A stretch of DNA of 64,000 nucleotides from Holophagaceae bacterium (GTDB lineage Bacteria; Acidobacteriota; Holophagae; Holophagales; Holophagaceae): assembly GCA_016720465.1 (NCBI GenBank), contig JADKKO010000004.1:1752504-1816503 (forward strand). Reading direction: 5' to 3'. The position numbers were made by a program, and so were the translations under genes. Each line of letters opens with the position of its first letter. The stretch's first letter is position 1. A model generated the notes under the pieces. The model saw nothing but the letters and a program-made list of their open reading frames with translations, was not told the DNA's origin and did not search any database. This document shows positions 35,289 through 44,482 of the stretch, one piece after another.

Positions 35289-36032
35289 ATGCGCCTTGCC
35301 ACGACCTGCTTCGCGCTGGCGGCCCTCACGCTGCCCCTGTGCGCCGCGTCCGCGCCCCAGTCCAGATCGAAACCCAGGACCAAGGCTCCGAAAGCTTCCC
35401 AGGCTGTGGCGAACCTCCAGGCCCAGGTGAAAAAACTGACCGCCGAGCGCGATGATCTCTCCGCGAAGCTCCGGGAAGCCCAGGTGCAGCAGGAAGACCT
35501 CGCCGCGGCCCAGAAGAGCCGGGACCTGGCCAAGGAAGAAGCGGCCTCCGTCCGCAAGGAACTGGAGCAGATCAAGGGCAGCCTGAAGGAGAACCAGCAA
35601 AGCGGCGACAGCATCCTGATGGACCTCCAGCGGGGCCGCGAAGCCCTCAAGGCCGCGCAGGAAGAGAACGCGAAACTCAGAGCAGACCTGCTCGCCGCCA
35701 ACGCCAAGCTGGCCGGAAAGCAGGGGGAAGGCGCCCTGCTTCCCATCACCCCAGACGTGAATCCCGCCCGGCCCATCAACCTGAACCAGGTGCGTCCCAA
35801 GGCGAAGAAGGTGGACACCGGCGTGGTGGTGGTCAACGTGCTCGTCAATGAGAGCGGCGAAGTGCTGGCCACCAAACTGCTGCAGGGCCTGCCGGGCACT
35901 GGCGAGTGGGTGGACAAGGCCAACGAGGCTTGCGTGGAGGGCGCCAAGCGCCTGGTGTTCGAACCCGCTACCGTCGGCGAAGGCAAGACCCGCGTGCGGG
36001 TATGGCAGGGCGTGGGATTCTTGATCGACTAG
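35289..36032 (+). CDS. Exported coiled-coil protein with TonB-C-like domain
   Basis: The ATG at 35289 follows GGGAGG; an ATG at 35256 would put 11 extra residues before the signal peptide (MRLATTCFALAALTLPLCAA). Residues of about 35-140 are a Lys/Glu-rich coiled coil (LQAQVKKLTAERDDLSAKLR). Residues of about 175-247 look like a TonB C-terminal fold (GVVVVNVLVNESGEVLATKL, then EGAKRLVFEPATVGEGK). There is no membrane anchor beyond the signal. A TATAAT hexamer at 35244-35249 could mark its own promoter. A cell-envelope role is likely. Confidence 0.75.
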   Translation: MRLATTCFALAALTLPLCAASAPQSRSKPRTKAPKASQAVANLQAQVKKLTAERDDLSAKLREAQVQQEDLAAAQKSRDLAKEEAASVRKELEQIKGSLKENQQSGDSILMDLQRGREALKAAQEENAKLRADLLAANAKLAGKQGEGALLPITPDVNPARPINLNQVRPKAKKVDTGVVVVNVLVNESGEVLATKLLQGLPGTGEWVDKANEACVEGAKRLVFEPATVGEGKTRVRVWQGVGFLID

Positions 36033-36038
36033 GCCGAA

Positions 36039-36134
36039 AAGAAGTCCCAAGTCTCAAGTCTCAAGTAAAGCGGCCCCGAGTGGGGCCGCTACTGCATTTA
36101 CTTGAGACTTTGGACTTGAGACTTGGGACTTCTT
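36039..36134. terminator. Nested palindrome, probable bidirectional terminator
   Basis: Outer arms of 21 bases are perfectly complementary (36039-36059 and 36114-36134). A second, 12-base pair (36058-36069 and 36097-36108) and a GC core hairpin (agcggcccc gagt ggggccgct, 36069-36090) lie inside. It sits between the convergent TonB-C-like and ferredoxin genes. The arms repeat the phrase caagtct. Confidence 0.75.
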
Positions 36135-36140
36135 GCTCCG

Positions 36141-36455
36141 CTACTTCCCGCTCCGCAGATCCTTCCCCTCTTCTCCCACTAAGCAGCTCACGTCGCCCTG
36201 GGCCCATGCCTGGCAGGCCAGGCGCTGGTCCGGGGAGGCTTTGAGGATGGCGAGGATGCGCTTTTCAGCGGAGAGCGGCTCGCTGAGGTTTTGAGCGCCG
36301 CCTTCGATGGTGACGAGGCAGGTTCCGCAGCGCGCATGGCCGCCGCAGCGGTGGTGGAGGTCCACCTCGGCCTTGGTCGCGATGGCCAGGAGGCTCAGCT
36401 CCCGCTCCAGCTGCACCTCGCCTGCGGTCTTGCCTTTGAATGAAACCGTGAACAT
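36141..36455 (-). CDS. 2Fe-2S ferredoxin
   Basis: The ATG at 36455 gives a 104-residue plant-type ferredoxin (MFTVSFKGKTAGEVQLEREL at its start). The cluster ligands are C-x5-C-x2-C in HHRCGGHARCGTCLV and a distal Cys in QRLACQAW. It is a one-electron carrier in the cytosol. The partner is not evident from the neighbours. It is convergent with the coiled-coil gene across the nested palindrome. Confidence 0.9.
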   Translation of the reverse strand: MFTVSFKGKTAGEVQLERELSLLAIATKAEVDLHHRCGGHARCGTCLVTIEGGAQNLSEPLSAEKRILAILKASPDQRLACQAWAQGDVSCLVGEEGKDLRSGK

Positions 36456-36569
36456 GGATGTCCCGCCAAGAAGGCGCCCGGCGCGGCAGCACAGCATTCA
36501 AGGCCGCGGCCGCACCGGGCGGAGCTCCATGTTAGCAGGCGCCTCGGGAGGCAGCGCGGGGAGCCGGGT

Positions 36570-39143
36570 TCACTCGGATCTCAGCGCATCCAGGGGTTTC
36601 GCGTTCAAGCTCCTCCAGGATCCCAGCAGGCCCACCGCGGCCGTGAGCAGGGCGGCCGCCGCCAGCAGCACAGGCGCGGCCCATGGATCCGCGTTGGCGG
36701 GCAGTTCCAGGATTTTCTTCGCGTAGAGGTCCGAGAGGATCCGGGCCATGCCGCTGGCGATGAGGGCCGCGCTGGCCCCCAGCAGCAGGAATTCCCAGAG
36801 CAGGCTGCCCAGCAGGGTGCCGTGGGTGGCGCCGAGGGTGCGCAGCAGGGCCAGATCCCGCTGCCGGCCCAGGCGGCCCGCCAACAGGCTCGCGGCCAGC
36901 ACCAGGAGGCTGGAGGCCAGCATGAGCGTGGCGAGGGCGCGGGCCACGGTCGAGATCAGGTCCAGGATCCGGCCCACCTTGCGGGCCACTTCGGAGATGT
37001 CGATGACCGTGATGTTGGGGAAGGCCTGCGCCACCTCCGTCTGGATGCGGGCGCGGGTGTCCTCGCTTTCGGCTTCGAGGGCCACCAGATCCAGGCGCGG
37101 CGCCCCGCTCAGCAAGGAAGGGTGCAGGACGATGAAGAAATTGGGACGCATGGTCTGCCACACCACCTTGCGCAAGGAGGTGACCTTGCCGCGGATTTCC
37201 TGGCCCTGCACATCGAAGGCGAGTTCATCGCCGAGCCTGGCCTGGATGCTTTGCGCGAAGAATTCCTCCAGGGAGATTTCCGCGAGGGGCGCCCTGGGAT
37301 CGCTCCAGAAGCGCCCGGCGACGAGGGTTTCGCCTTCCTCCAGCACCGCGCGGTAGGTGAGGTTCTGCTCTCGGGTGCGGAAGCCCTCGCGGCGGGTTTG
37401 CTCCTCGTTGCCTTCCACCGCCCCGGGCGCTTCGCGGACAGGGCGGCCGTTGATCGCCTTGAGGCGCGCCCGCACCAGGGGCGCCACCAAGGGCTCGCGT
37501 CCGGAAAGGCGCTTGAGCCGGGTTCGCAAGGCCTCGCTCTGGTCCGGCTGGACATCGATGAAAAAAAGATTAGGGCGGTTGCCCGCGCCGCGCTGTTTCA
37601 GGATCGGGCCCACCAGGTCGTCCTTGATGAAAGACGTGGCGAGCGTGAGGAAGATGGCCAGTCCCATCACCGCCATCATGAGCGAGGTGAGGGCCGGCTT
37701 GGCGCCCAGCTGCGCGAAGCCGAGCTTCATGGCGAGGGGCATGCGCGGGGCGAAGCGGCCATAGAGCCAGAGCATCAGGCGCGTGGCCCCCATGAGCAGC
37801 GCGAAGAGCAGGGCCAGGCCCGCCAGGGTGGCGAAGCCGGCCTTCAGGCTCGGGGCGTTGCGCAACACCAGCCAGGCCGCCACCAGCAGGGCCGAGCCAC
37901 TGCAAAGCCAGGTCGCGGCGCGGTCCCCTCTCTGGACGGTGGATTCCCGCAGCAGCTCCAGGGGCCTGACCTTTCCCAGGCGCAGGAGGGGCGGAAGGGA
38001 AGGCAGCAGCACCATCGCCGCGGCCGCCAAGGTCTCGGTCAACGGGGGCCATTGAGCCGGGGCGTTCTTCGCCGCTGCGGGGATGATGTCGCCGAGGATC
38101 CTGGGGATGAACGCCGCGGCCGCCGAGCCCGCGGTGAAACCGAGAGCCAGGGCCGCGCCCAGCAGGATCAGGGTGAGTCCGCTGTAGATCAGCACCGGCG
38201 CGTTGGGCGGAGCGCCGAGGCAGCGCAGAATGGCCGCGTCGCGCCGCCGGCCATCGAGAAAGGCCGCGAGGATGGCCCAGGCGCCCAGGAGCGCCAGCAG
38301 CAGCGTGAACAGGCCCAACTGCTGGATGAACCGATTGAGGTTGCGGATGGGGCGCGCCAGGGCCCCGCTGGCCTCCTCATGGCTCTGGGCCCGCACCATC
38401 GGACCAGCATTTCCTGCAAGGGTCCGCAGCTTTGGCAGGAGGCTTCCGAGCCCGGCGCCGGGCTTGAGGGTCACCAGCAGGCGTCCTGTCATCCGCGAGC
38501 GCTGGGTCATGAGACCCAGGGACCGAGCTGTTTCCAGTTCCATGTGCACCCGCGGCCCGAGCGTGAAGGCCGAGGCCTGGCGGGATTCATCCCTGGCCAC
38601 GATGCCCCGTACGGGCAGGTCGCTGGTGCCGATCCGCAGGGAGGCGCGCGGTTGGATTTCCGTAGATGGAGGTCCCGCCACCGACAAATGGAAGTTCTCC
38701 GCGAGAATCCCTTCCACGAACACGCCGTGGTCCAAGGCCGGGCGGCCCCCGGCATCGCCGGCAGGGCCGCCGGTGATGTCCAGCGCTCCCGCCAGCGGAT
38801 ACCCGGGGCCCGCCGCGCGCACTTCCACGAGTTTGGGCGGGGAGCCCTCCACCGTGGCCATGGTCGCGAAATCATAGACCAGGCAGGCGCGGTCCACCTC
38901 AGGAAGGGCCCGGACCTTGGCTTCCAAGCCTTCGGGCACCAGGCCGGTGGCATTCAGGGCCGCATCGCCGCCGAGGATGGCCCGGCTCTCGGAGTGGATG
39001 GCGCCCAGCACCCGCGCCGAGAACCCGTACGTGGCCGCAAAGGCTGCGAAGCCCAGGGACAGGCAAAGCGCGATGAGCAGCAGCCTTCCCTTCTGGCGGT
39101 CCAGTTCCCGGCCCACCATGCGAAGAAGGAAACCAGCCGTCAT
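36570..39143 (-). CDS. ybbP: FtsX-like ABC permease, YbbP-like
   Basis: The 857-residue protein has an N-terminal span (GRLLLIALCLSLGFAAFAAT), a first periplasmic domain (about 50-265), two sets of FtsX-type spans (about 270-440 and 720-840) and a second periplasmic region between. The length and duplicated FtsX plan match E. coli YbbP. It overlaps the ATPase gene by 4 bases. YbbAP is thought to work with the esterase TesA, which is encoded divergently next door as in E. coli. Confidence 0.9.
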   Translation of the reverse strand: MTAGFLLRMVGRELDRQKGRLLLIALCLSLGFAAFAATYGFSARVLGAIHSESRAILGGDAALNATGLVPEGLEAKVRALPEVDRACLVYDFATMATVEGSPPKLVEVRAAGPGYPLAGALDITGGPAGDAGGRPALDHGVFVEGILAENFHLSVAGPPSTEIQPRASLRIGTSDLPVRGIVARDESRQASAFTLGPRVHMELETARSLGLMTQRSRMTGRLLVTLKPGAGLGSLLPKLRTLAGNAGPMVRAQSHEEASGALARPIRNLNRFIQQLGLFTLLLALLGAWAILAAFLDGRRRDAAILRCLGAPPNAPVLIYSGLTLILLGAALALGFTAGSAAAAFIPRILGDIIPAAAKNAPAQWPPLTETLAAAAMVLLPSLPPLLRLGKVRPLELLRESTVQRGDRAATWLCSGSALLVAAWLVLRNAPSLKAGFATLAGLALLFALLMGATRLMLWLYGRFAPRMPLAMKLGFAQLGAKPALTSLMMAVMGLAIFLTLATSFIKDDLVGPILKQRGAGNRPNLFFIDVQPDQSEALRTRLKRLSGREPLVAPLVRARLKAINGRPVREAPGAVEGNEEQTRREGFRTREQNLTYRAVLEEGETLVAGRFWSDPRAPLAEISLEEFFAQSIQARLGDELAFDVQGQEIRGKVTSLRKVVWQTMRPNFFIVLHPSLLSGAPRLDLVALEAESEDTRARIQTEVAQAFPNITVIDISEVARKVGRILDLISTVARALATLMLASSLLVLAASLLAGRLGRQRDLALLRTLGATHGTLLGSLLWEFLLLGASAALIASGMARILSDLYAKKILELPANADPWAAPVLLAAAALLTAAVGLLGSWRSLNAKPLDALRSE

Positions 39144-39811
39144 GCCGCGCCGTTCCCGAAGCGCCCGCCCTCCAGGAAGACTTGGCGATCCAGGCGGTCC
39201 GCCAGGTGGGGATCGTGGGTCACGAGCACCAGCGTGGTGCCCAGGTCCTGATGCAAGGCCAGCAGCAGCTCGAACACCTTTGAGGCGTTCACGCGGTCCA
39301 GGCTGCCGGTGGGTTCATCGCAAAGCAGGATCTTGGGCCGGGCCACGACGGCCCGCGCGATGGCCACCCGCTGGCATTCGCCGCCGCTGAGCTGGCCGGG
39401 CAGGTGCGCCATGCGGTGTTCCAGCCCCACCCGGGCGAGGGCCTCCTGCGCGGATTTTATGGGAGAGCCAAGCCCCGCGATCTCCGCGGCGATGACGACG
39501 TTTTGCAGTGCCGAAAAATGCTGGAGCAGGTGGAAGGCCTGGAACACGAATCCCAGGTTCCGGGCCCGGAAACGCGACAGGCCCGCTTCGCCGAGGGTTC
39601 CCAGCCGGTGGCCCGCGACGTTGACCTCGCCGGAAGTGGGCTGGTCCAGGCCCGCCAGCAGGCCCAGCAGGGTGCTCTTGCCGCTGCCGGAAGGGCCCTC
39701 GATGGCCACCGAAAGGCCGGCCTCGAAGGAGCAGGACAGGTTTTCCAGAACCGTGAGGGATTCACCCGAGGGGGATTCAAATATCCGCGACACCGCGCGC
39801 AGTTCGATCAT
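39140..39811 (-). CDS. ybbA: ABC transporter ATP-binding protein, YbbA-like
   Basis: The 223-residue ATPase of the LolD/MacB class shows Walker A IEGPSGSGKSTLLGLLAG, signature LSGGECQRVAIARAV, Walker B ILLCDEPTGSLD and H-loop VTHDPHLAD. The permease gene follows with ATGA overlap and tesA is divergent 62 bases away. The three-gene neighbourhood is conserved with enterobacteria. Confidence 0.92.
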   Translation of the reverse strand: MIELRAVSRIFESPSGESLTVLENLSCSFEAGLSVAIEGPSGSGKSTLLGLLAGLDQPTSGEVNVAGHRLGTLGEAGLSRFRARNLGFVFQAFHLLQHFSALQNVVIAAEIAGLGSPIKSAQEALARVGLEHRMAHLPGQLSGGECQRVAIARAVVARPKILLCDEPTGSLDRVNASKVFELLLALHQDLGTTLVLVTHDPHLADRLDRQVFLEGGRFGNGAA

Positions 39812-39873
39812 GAACCCAGCGTACCGGAACAGACCACGTGAATCCTGGACCCTAGCCGTGAGAATCTTTTCCT

Positions 39874-40500
39874 ATGCGCCATTGGCTGTCCATCCTGCTG
39901 TTCCTGCCCACCTGCGCGGGACATGCCACGGCTCCATCCGAAACCCGCCGCACGGTCGTGTTCCTGGGCGACAGCCTGACGGCGGGGCTGGGATTGCCGC
40001 TGGAACAGTCCTTTCCGTCCCTGATCGAAGCCCGCCTCCGGGCGGAACGGAGGCCCTGGAAGGTCGTGAACGCGGGTGTCTCCGGCGACACCACCGCCGG
40101 TGGATTGGCCAGGCTCGACTGGATCTACAGGCAGAAGGTGGATGTGCTGGTGGTGGCCTTGGGGGCAAACGACGGCCTGCGCGGACTTCCCGCCGTCCAG
40201 ACCGAACAGAACCTGCGGGGGATCCTCCAGCGGGCCCGCAGGGAAGGCTCCCGCGTGCTCCTGGCGGGCATCCGCCTGCCGGATAATTTCGGTCCCCGGG
40301 CCCAGGCCCGCTTCGCGGCCATCTATCCGCGCCTGGCGGCGGAATTCCGCGTGCCGCTGGTGCCTTTCCTGCTCGAGGGTGTGGCCATGGAACCGGGATT
40401 GAACCAACCGGATGGCATCCATCCCAACGCCGAGGGAGCGCGCCGGGTGGCGGACCACCTCTGGAAGAAGTTGGGGCCGATGCTCTCCGGTCCACGCTGA
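39874..40500 (+). CDS. tesA: Arylesterase / acyl-CoA thioesterase I (SGNH hydrolase)
   Basis: The 208-residue protein has a signal peptide (MRHWLSILLFLPTCAGHA) and the SGNH blocks: GDSLTAGLGL (Ser), VVNAGVSGDTTAGGLARLDW (Gly), LGANDGLRG (Asn) and the C-terminal DGIHPNAEGARRVA (Asp and His). TesA acts in the periplasm on esters and thioesters. It is divergent from ybbAP. Confidence 0.93.
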   Translation: MRHWLSILLFLPTCAGHATAPSETRRTVVFLGDSLTAGLGLPLEQSFPSLIEARLRAERRPWKVVNAGVSGDTTAGGLARLDWIYRQKVDVLVVALGANDGLRGLPAVQTEQNLRGILQRARREGSRVLLAGIRLPDNFGPRAQARFAAIYPRLAAEFRVPLVPFLLEGVAMEPGLNQPDGIHPNAEGARRVADHLWKKLGPMLSGPR

Positions 40501-40549
40501 AGAGCTACACTGCACCAAAGCAATCGTAATGGGTGGAACTGGAGCCTTC

Positions 40550-42817
40550 ATGAAGTGGTTGAAGCGGATCGTGCTGATCCTGGGTGTGGCCTTGGGGCTT
40601 GGAGCCCTCTGGGCCTGGTGGACCATCCAGCGCCAGCTCCCGGATAGCGCGGTTCCCGTGATCCATGGCCTCGCCAACCGCGTCCAGGTGGTGTTCGATG
40701 CGCGGGGAGTCGCGACCATCAAGGCTGGATCCTTCCAGGACGCCTTCCGCGTGCAGGGCTATCTGTCGGCCCGGGAACGCCTGTTCCAGATGGAATTGCA
40801 GCGTCGCACCGCCGACGGGCTGCTGGCCGAAATCTTCGGCCCCTCGGCCTTGCCGGTGGACCGGATCCACCGGGTCTATGGCTTCCACCAGACGGCCGAT
40901 GCGGCTTCGCCCCAATTGCCCGAAGACGAACGGGACGCCTTGGAGGCCTTTTCAGACGGGGTCAACGCCTTCATCCAAAGCCATCCCGGCCGGTGGGGAC
41001 TTGAATTCCAGTTGCTCGGCATCAAGCCCCGGCCCTGGACCCCCGCGGATTGCCTGAAGGGCCTGCTGCTGATGCACGAGGATCTCTCCAGCACCTGGAA
41101 GACGGAGCTGCGCAACGAAGCCTTGAAAGTCCTGCCTGAACCCCAGCGGCGCGCGATCCAGCCCGTGGCGACGGATTGGGACCAACTCATCATTCCGGAC
41201 GTGGAAGCGCCGCGCCTGGATGCGGAGCTGCTCTTCCAGGCCCAGCCGCTGTTCAAATCCGCGAAGCTGCCCGGATTGCCCAGGGATGGGCTCGGCCTCA
41301 GCCCATCCGCCGGAGAACGCGATCCCTCCATCGGCTCCAATGCCTGGGTGGTGAGCGGGAGCCGCACCGCGAGCGGGAAGCCGATCCTCGGGAACGATCC
41401 CCACCTGGGGCTTTCGAGTCCCGGCATCTGGCTGCCCCTGCGCATCGAAATCGGCGAGCGGCACGCAGAGGGCGTGGCGCTGCCCTTCCTGCCGGGCATC
41501 ACCCTGGGCCGCAACCAGGCCATCGCCTGGGGATTCACGAATCTGGGCACCGACGTCCAGGATCTCTACCGGGAAGCTCCGAAGGGTGAGCGCATCGAGG
41601 ACATCCCCGTCAAAGGCCGGGCGGCCGAGCGGTTGCGGGTGCCCTTGGGCGCCCACGGGCCGCAGGTGCGGCCGGGCTACAGCCTGAAATGGACCGCCCT
41701 GGATCCCGCGAATCTGCGGATGCCCGTCACGAAGCTGATCCGCGCCACGGATTGGGACAGCTTCAACGCCGCCTGCGATGGGTTCCTGGGTCCCGCGCAG
41801 AACATCGTCTATGCCGACGCGGAGGGCCACATCGGCTACCGCGCGACTGGTCTCGTGCCCCTTCGGAAGAAGGGCGACGATGGTTCCCTACCGGTGGACG
41901 GCAACGACCCCAGCAACGATTGGCAGGGCTTCGTGAGCCAGGCGGAAATGCCCCGGGTGCTGGATCCGGCCAGGGGCTACCTGGTGACCGCCAACCAAAG
42001 GATACTGGGCAGCGGTTTTCCGTATCCGGTCGCCACGCGCTGGGCGAGCCCCGTCAGGGCCAAGCGCATCGCAGAGCTGATCGAAGCCGCGGGCAGGCTG
42101 GATCATCAATGCGCGGAGCGCATCCAGCTGGACATCGCCTCGCCTGAACACCGTGAATTCATGAATCTGGCAACGCCAGCCCTGGACGCGGGCTGGCGGT
42201 CCGAATTCCAGGGATGGGATGGCTTGGCGGAGGCGGGGTCCAGAAAATTCCTGGAGGCCGATCTGCTGAAGAAGCATTTCCGGGCCCAGTTGCTGAGCCG
42301 CCTGCTGCGGGGCACCGGGTGGGACGCGGACAATTTCAGTTCGGACACCGACGATGCCCTGCTGCGGGAAGCCCTGAAAGCGGATCAGGATGCCTGGACC
42401 CGCGTAGGCCTTGGCGACAAGCAAGAAGCCCTTTTAGAAGCCGCCCGTCTCGTCAGGAAGCAGCTGGAGGCGGGCCCCAGGACCTGGGGGGAATCCAACC
42501 GCCTGGCCATCCAGAATCCCCTGGGCCGGGCGGGCGGCGTGCTGGGCTGGGCCTACAATCCGCCCCGGGTCGGCCAGAAAGGCGCGAACCACAGCGTCCG
42601 CGTCGCCAAGCCGGGATTCGGCCAAAGCATGCGCCTGATCGTGGATTGGGGGGATGCCGACGCCACCACGCTGGTGGTTCCACTGGGCGTGAGCGGCCAC
42701 CTGGGTTCCAGCCACCGCCACGACCAACTGAAACACTGGCGCGAGGGCGATCCTGCCGGCCAGGCGACCCGGCTCAAGCAGGCGGAACGCGGCAGCGGGC
42801 TCGTGTTCCCGAATTGA
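40550..42817 (+). CDS. Penicillin acylase family protein (Ntn hydrolase)
   Basis: The ATG at 40550 has GGAG upstream and starts a membrane anchor or signal (MKWLKRIVLILGVALGLGAL). The 755-residue precursor should self-cleave before S263 in DPSIGSNAWVVSGSRTASGK, where the exposed serine is the nucleophile. GNDPHLGLSSPGIWL and the ITLGRNQAIAWGFTNLGTDV block follow the family. Relatives hydrolyse beta-lactam side chains or acyl-homoserine lactones. The substrate here is not predictable. Confidence 0.92.
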   Translation: MKWLKRIVLILGVALGLGALWAWWTIQRQLPDSAVPVIHGLANRVQVVFDARGVATIKAGSFQDAFRVQGYLSARERLFQMELQRRTADGLLAEIFGPSALPVDRIHRVYGFHQTADAASPQLPEDERDALEAFSDGVNAFIQSHPGRWGLEFQLLGIKPRPWTPADCLKGLLLMHEDLSSTWKTELRNEALKVLPEPQRRAIQPVATDWDQLIIPDVEAPRLDAELLFQAQPLFKSAKLPGLPRDGLGLSPSAGERDPSIGSNAWVVSGSRTASGKPILGNDPHLGLSSPGIWLPLRIEIGERHAEGVALPFLPGITLGRNQAIAWGFTNLGTDVQDLYREAPKGERIEDIPVKGRAAERLRVPLGAHGPQVRPGYSLKWTALDPANLRMPVTKLIRATDWDSFNAACDGFLGPAQNIVYADAEGHIGYRATGLVPLRKKGDDGSLPVDGNDPSNDWQGFVSQAEMPRVLDPARGYLVTANQRILGSGFPYPVATRWASPVRAKRIAELIEAAGRLDHQCAERIQLDIASPEHREFMNLATPALDAGWRSEFQGWDGLAEAGSRKFLEADLLKKHFRAQLLSRLLRGTGWDADNFSSDTDDALLREALKADQDAWTRVGLGDKQEALLEAARLVRKQLEAGPRTWGESNRLAIQNPLGRAGGVLGWAYNPPRVGQKGANHSVRVAKPGFGQSMRLIVDWGDADATTLVVPLGVSGHLGSSHRHDQLKHWREGDPAGQATRLKQAERGSGLVFPN

Positions 42818-42880
42818 GCCCCCAGCCCGATGGTTCTCCCGCTGCCATGCCGCGGGAAACGATGGGTTCAAGAATGGTGA

Positions 42881-44230
42881 TCAGTCCGGCACGGGCAGGC
42901 CGCTGGGAACCGAGGACGGGACTTCTCCGCTCTGGTCGAGCGCGCCGGGATCCGTCAGGGAGTGGAGGAACTCCACCAGGTCGCCGACTTCCGCCTCCGA
43001 AAGGGCCAGCGGCGCCGCCACGATGGGATCCAAGGTGTTGAACACCCCTGCCTGGATGATGTCCTGGTTGCGCACCTGGCTGGCGAAGCGGGAGGGCAGT
43101 TGATTCGGATCGTAGGTCTGGAGCGACTGCCTTGGATTGAGATGATGCCTGACCACGGCTTTGAGGGAGGCATACCCTCCGGCGTGGGTCCAGGGACCGG
43201 TCAGGGCGACGTTCCGCAATGGGGGAGTGCGGAATTTGAAACGGTCCGGGGCCAGGCCCGTTTCGCGCCCCCGGCCAAAGTCCAGGGGGGATTCCGCCCC
43301 CTTGCCGGGGCCGACCTGGGGCATCGCGAGGTTGTGGAATTTCAGGTCGGTCATCGAGGGGCCCGAGTGGCATTCGGAACAGAGCGCTTTCCCATAGAAC
43401 AACGCCGCGCCGCGTTTTTGGGCCGCGGAGAGGGTGGTGGAATCCCCGGCCACATAGCGGTCGAACGGGCTATCCGCCATCGCCCAGACGCTGGCTTCGA
43501 AGGCTCCGATGGCGTTGGAGGCATGTTGGAATCCCCACTGGGCTTGGGGCACAGCCGGATAGGCGGCCGAGAACAGCCGGACATATTCCGGTATGGCCAT
43601 CAGACGCGCCATCAGGCCATTCCAGATCCCGGAGAAATCGCTGTCGGCCAGGGCCGCCAGTTCGTTGGGCTGGCCGTCCACCCGGGTCTCTCCCGCGCTG
43701 CCCCGCATCTCGTCGCGGGAAGTGACCGGGAACATCGCCTGGGCTGCCAGCGCATTTTCCAGTCCCGGCAGAAGCTTTGGGCCCGCCGGCGTGGTCAAAC
43801 CGGTTTGGGCGGTGCCGCTGACCCGGCCATCCCAGAAGAGGACGTTGAAATCGCCGGCGCCGCGGTTGAACACCTCGGGCGCATTACGGGGAATGAAATT
43901 CCGGCCGGGTCCATTTTCCCGGTTCGCCCCCAGCCCGGCGCCGCCGGTGCCGATGGAGACGCTGAGCGCGTCCGCGGTGTGCGCGGCCGGGTGATGGCAA
44001 GTGGCGCAGGAGATGTCCATGTTGCCGCTCAGGATCTTGTCGAACATCAGGGCCTTCCCCAAAGCGACTTTTTGCGGAGCCTGGGCGGGCGTCTGGAGGG
44101 CCCGGACCCCGGCCTTCTCCAGCTTGGAGCGGAGCAGCCCATCTTCGGAGGCGCGGTCTTCCTGGCGGCCGCCGCAGGCCGACAACAGGACCACGGAAAG
44201 CAGTGTAGGCAGCAGTAGGGATGTCTTCAT
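42881..44230 (-). CDS. Di-heme cytochrome c peroxidase / MauG family lipoprotein
   Basis: The ATG at 44230 begins a lipoprotein signal, LLSVVLLSACGG (lipid Cys19). Two c-type heme sites are present: CATCHH (C75, C78, H79) and CSECHS (C284, C287, H288). The 449-residue length, TPPLRNVALTGPWTHAGGYA and the C-terminal LVEFLHSLTD fit the bacterial di-heme peroxidase/MauG family. It would reduce peroxide or oxidise a periplasmic protein. Heme attachment needs the System II genes at 22-25 kb. Confidence 0.92.
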   Translation of the reverse strand: MKTSLLLPTLLSVVLLSACGGRQEDRASEDGLLRSKLEKAGVRALQTPAQAPQKVALGKALMFDKILSGNMDISCATCHHPAAHTADALSVSIGTGGAGLGANRENGPGRNFIPRNAPEVFNRGAGDFNVLFWDGRVSGTAQTGLTTPAGPKLLPGLENALAAQAMFPVTSRDEMRGSAGETRVDGQPNELAALADSDFSGIWNGLMARLMAIPEYVRLFSAAYPAVPQAQWGFQHASNAIGAFEASVWAMADSPFDRYVAGDSTTLSAAQKRGAALFYGKALCSECHSGPSMTDLKFHNLAMPQVGPGKGAESPLDFGRGRETGLAPDRFKFRTPPLRNVALTGPWTHAGGYASLKAVVRHHLNPRQSLQTYDPNQLPSRFASQVRNQDIIQAGVFNTLDPIVAAPLALSEAEVGDLVEFLHSLTDPGALDQSGEVPSSVPSGLPVPD

Positions 44231-44482
44231 GAGTCCTCGCTCAAGCGTGGGGATGGAAGGGCGCCTGGAACCGGCGTAGCGGTTGGTTTGCCTGGGGCCG
44301 AATGGGGGGAGATGCATCATTCTCAACCAGAACCGGACATTTGCCCAGGGTGGCGCCGGATGCAACGCTCCACCTGCGGCGCAGGCCATCCGAGCAGGCG
44401 GAACTTCGTTGCGAGGAGGCGTCCTGGCTGGCTGAAGCGTCCTGGCGTCGCGCCGGGGGGCCGCGGATGCCCGCGAAAAGGC

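Noticed and set aside
34065..36050. A 661-codon open frame on the minus strand opposite the DUF4388 and TonB-C-like genes
   Set aside because: It is the antisense shadow of two well-supported genes; its product is His/Gln/Leu-rich with no domain, as expected for antisense of GC-rich codons.
36822..39251. An 809-codon open frame on the plus strand opposite ybbP
   Set aside because: Antisense shadow of the permease gene; composition (runs of Gln, Gly, Arg, His) is not protein-like.
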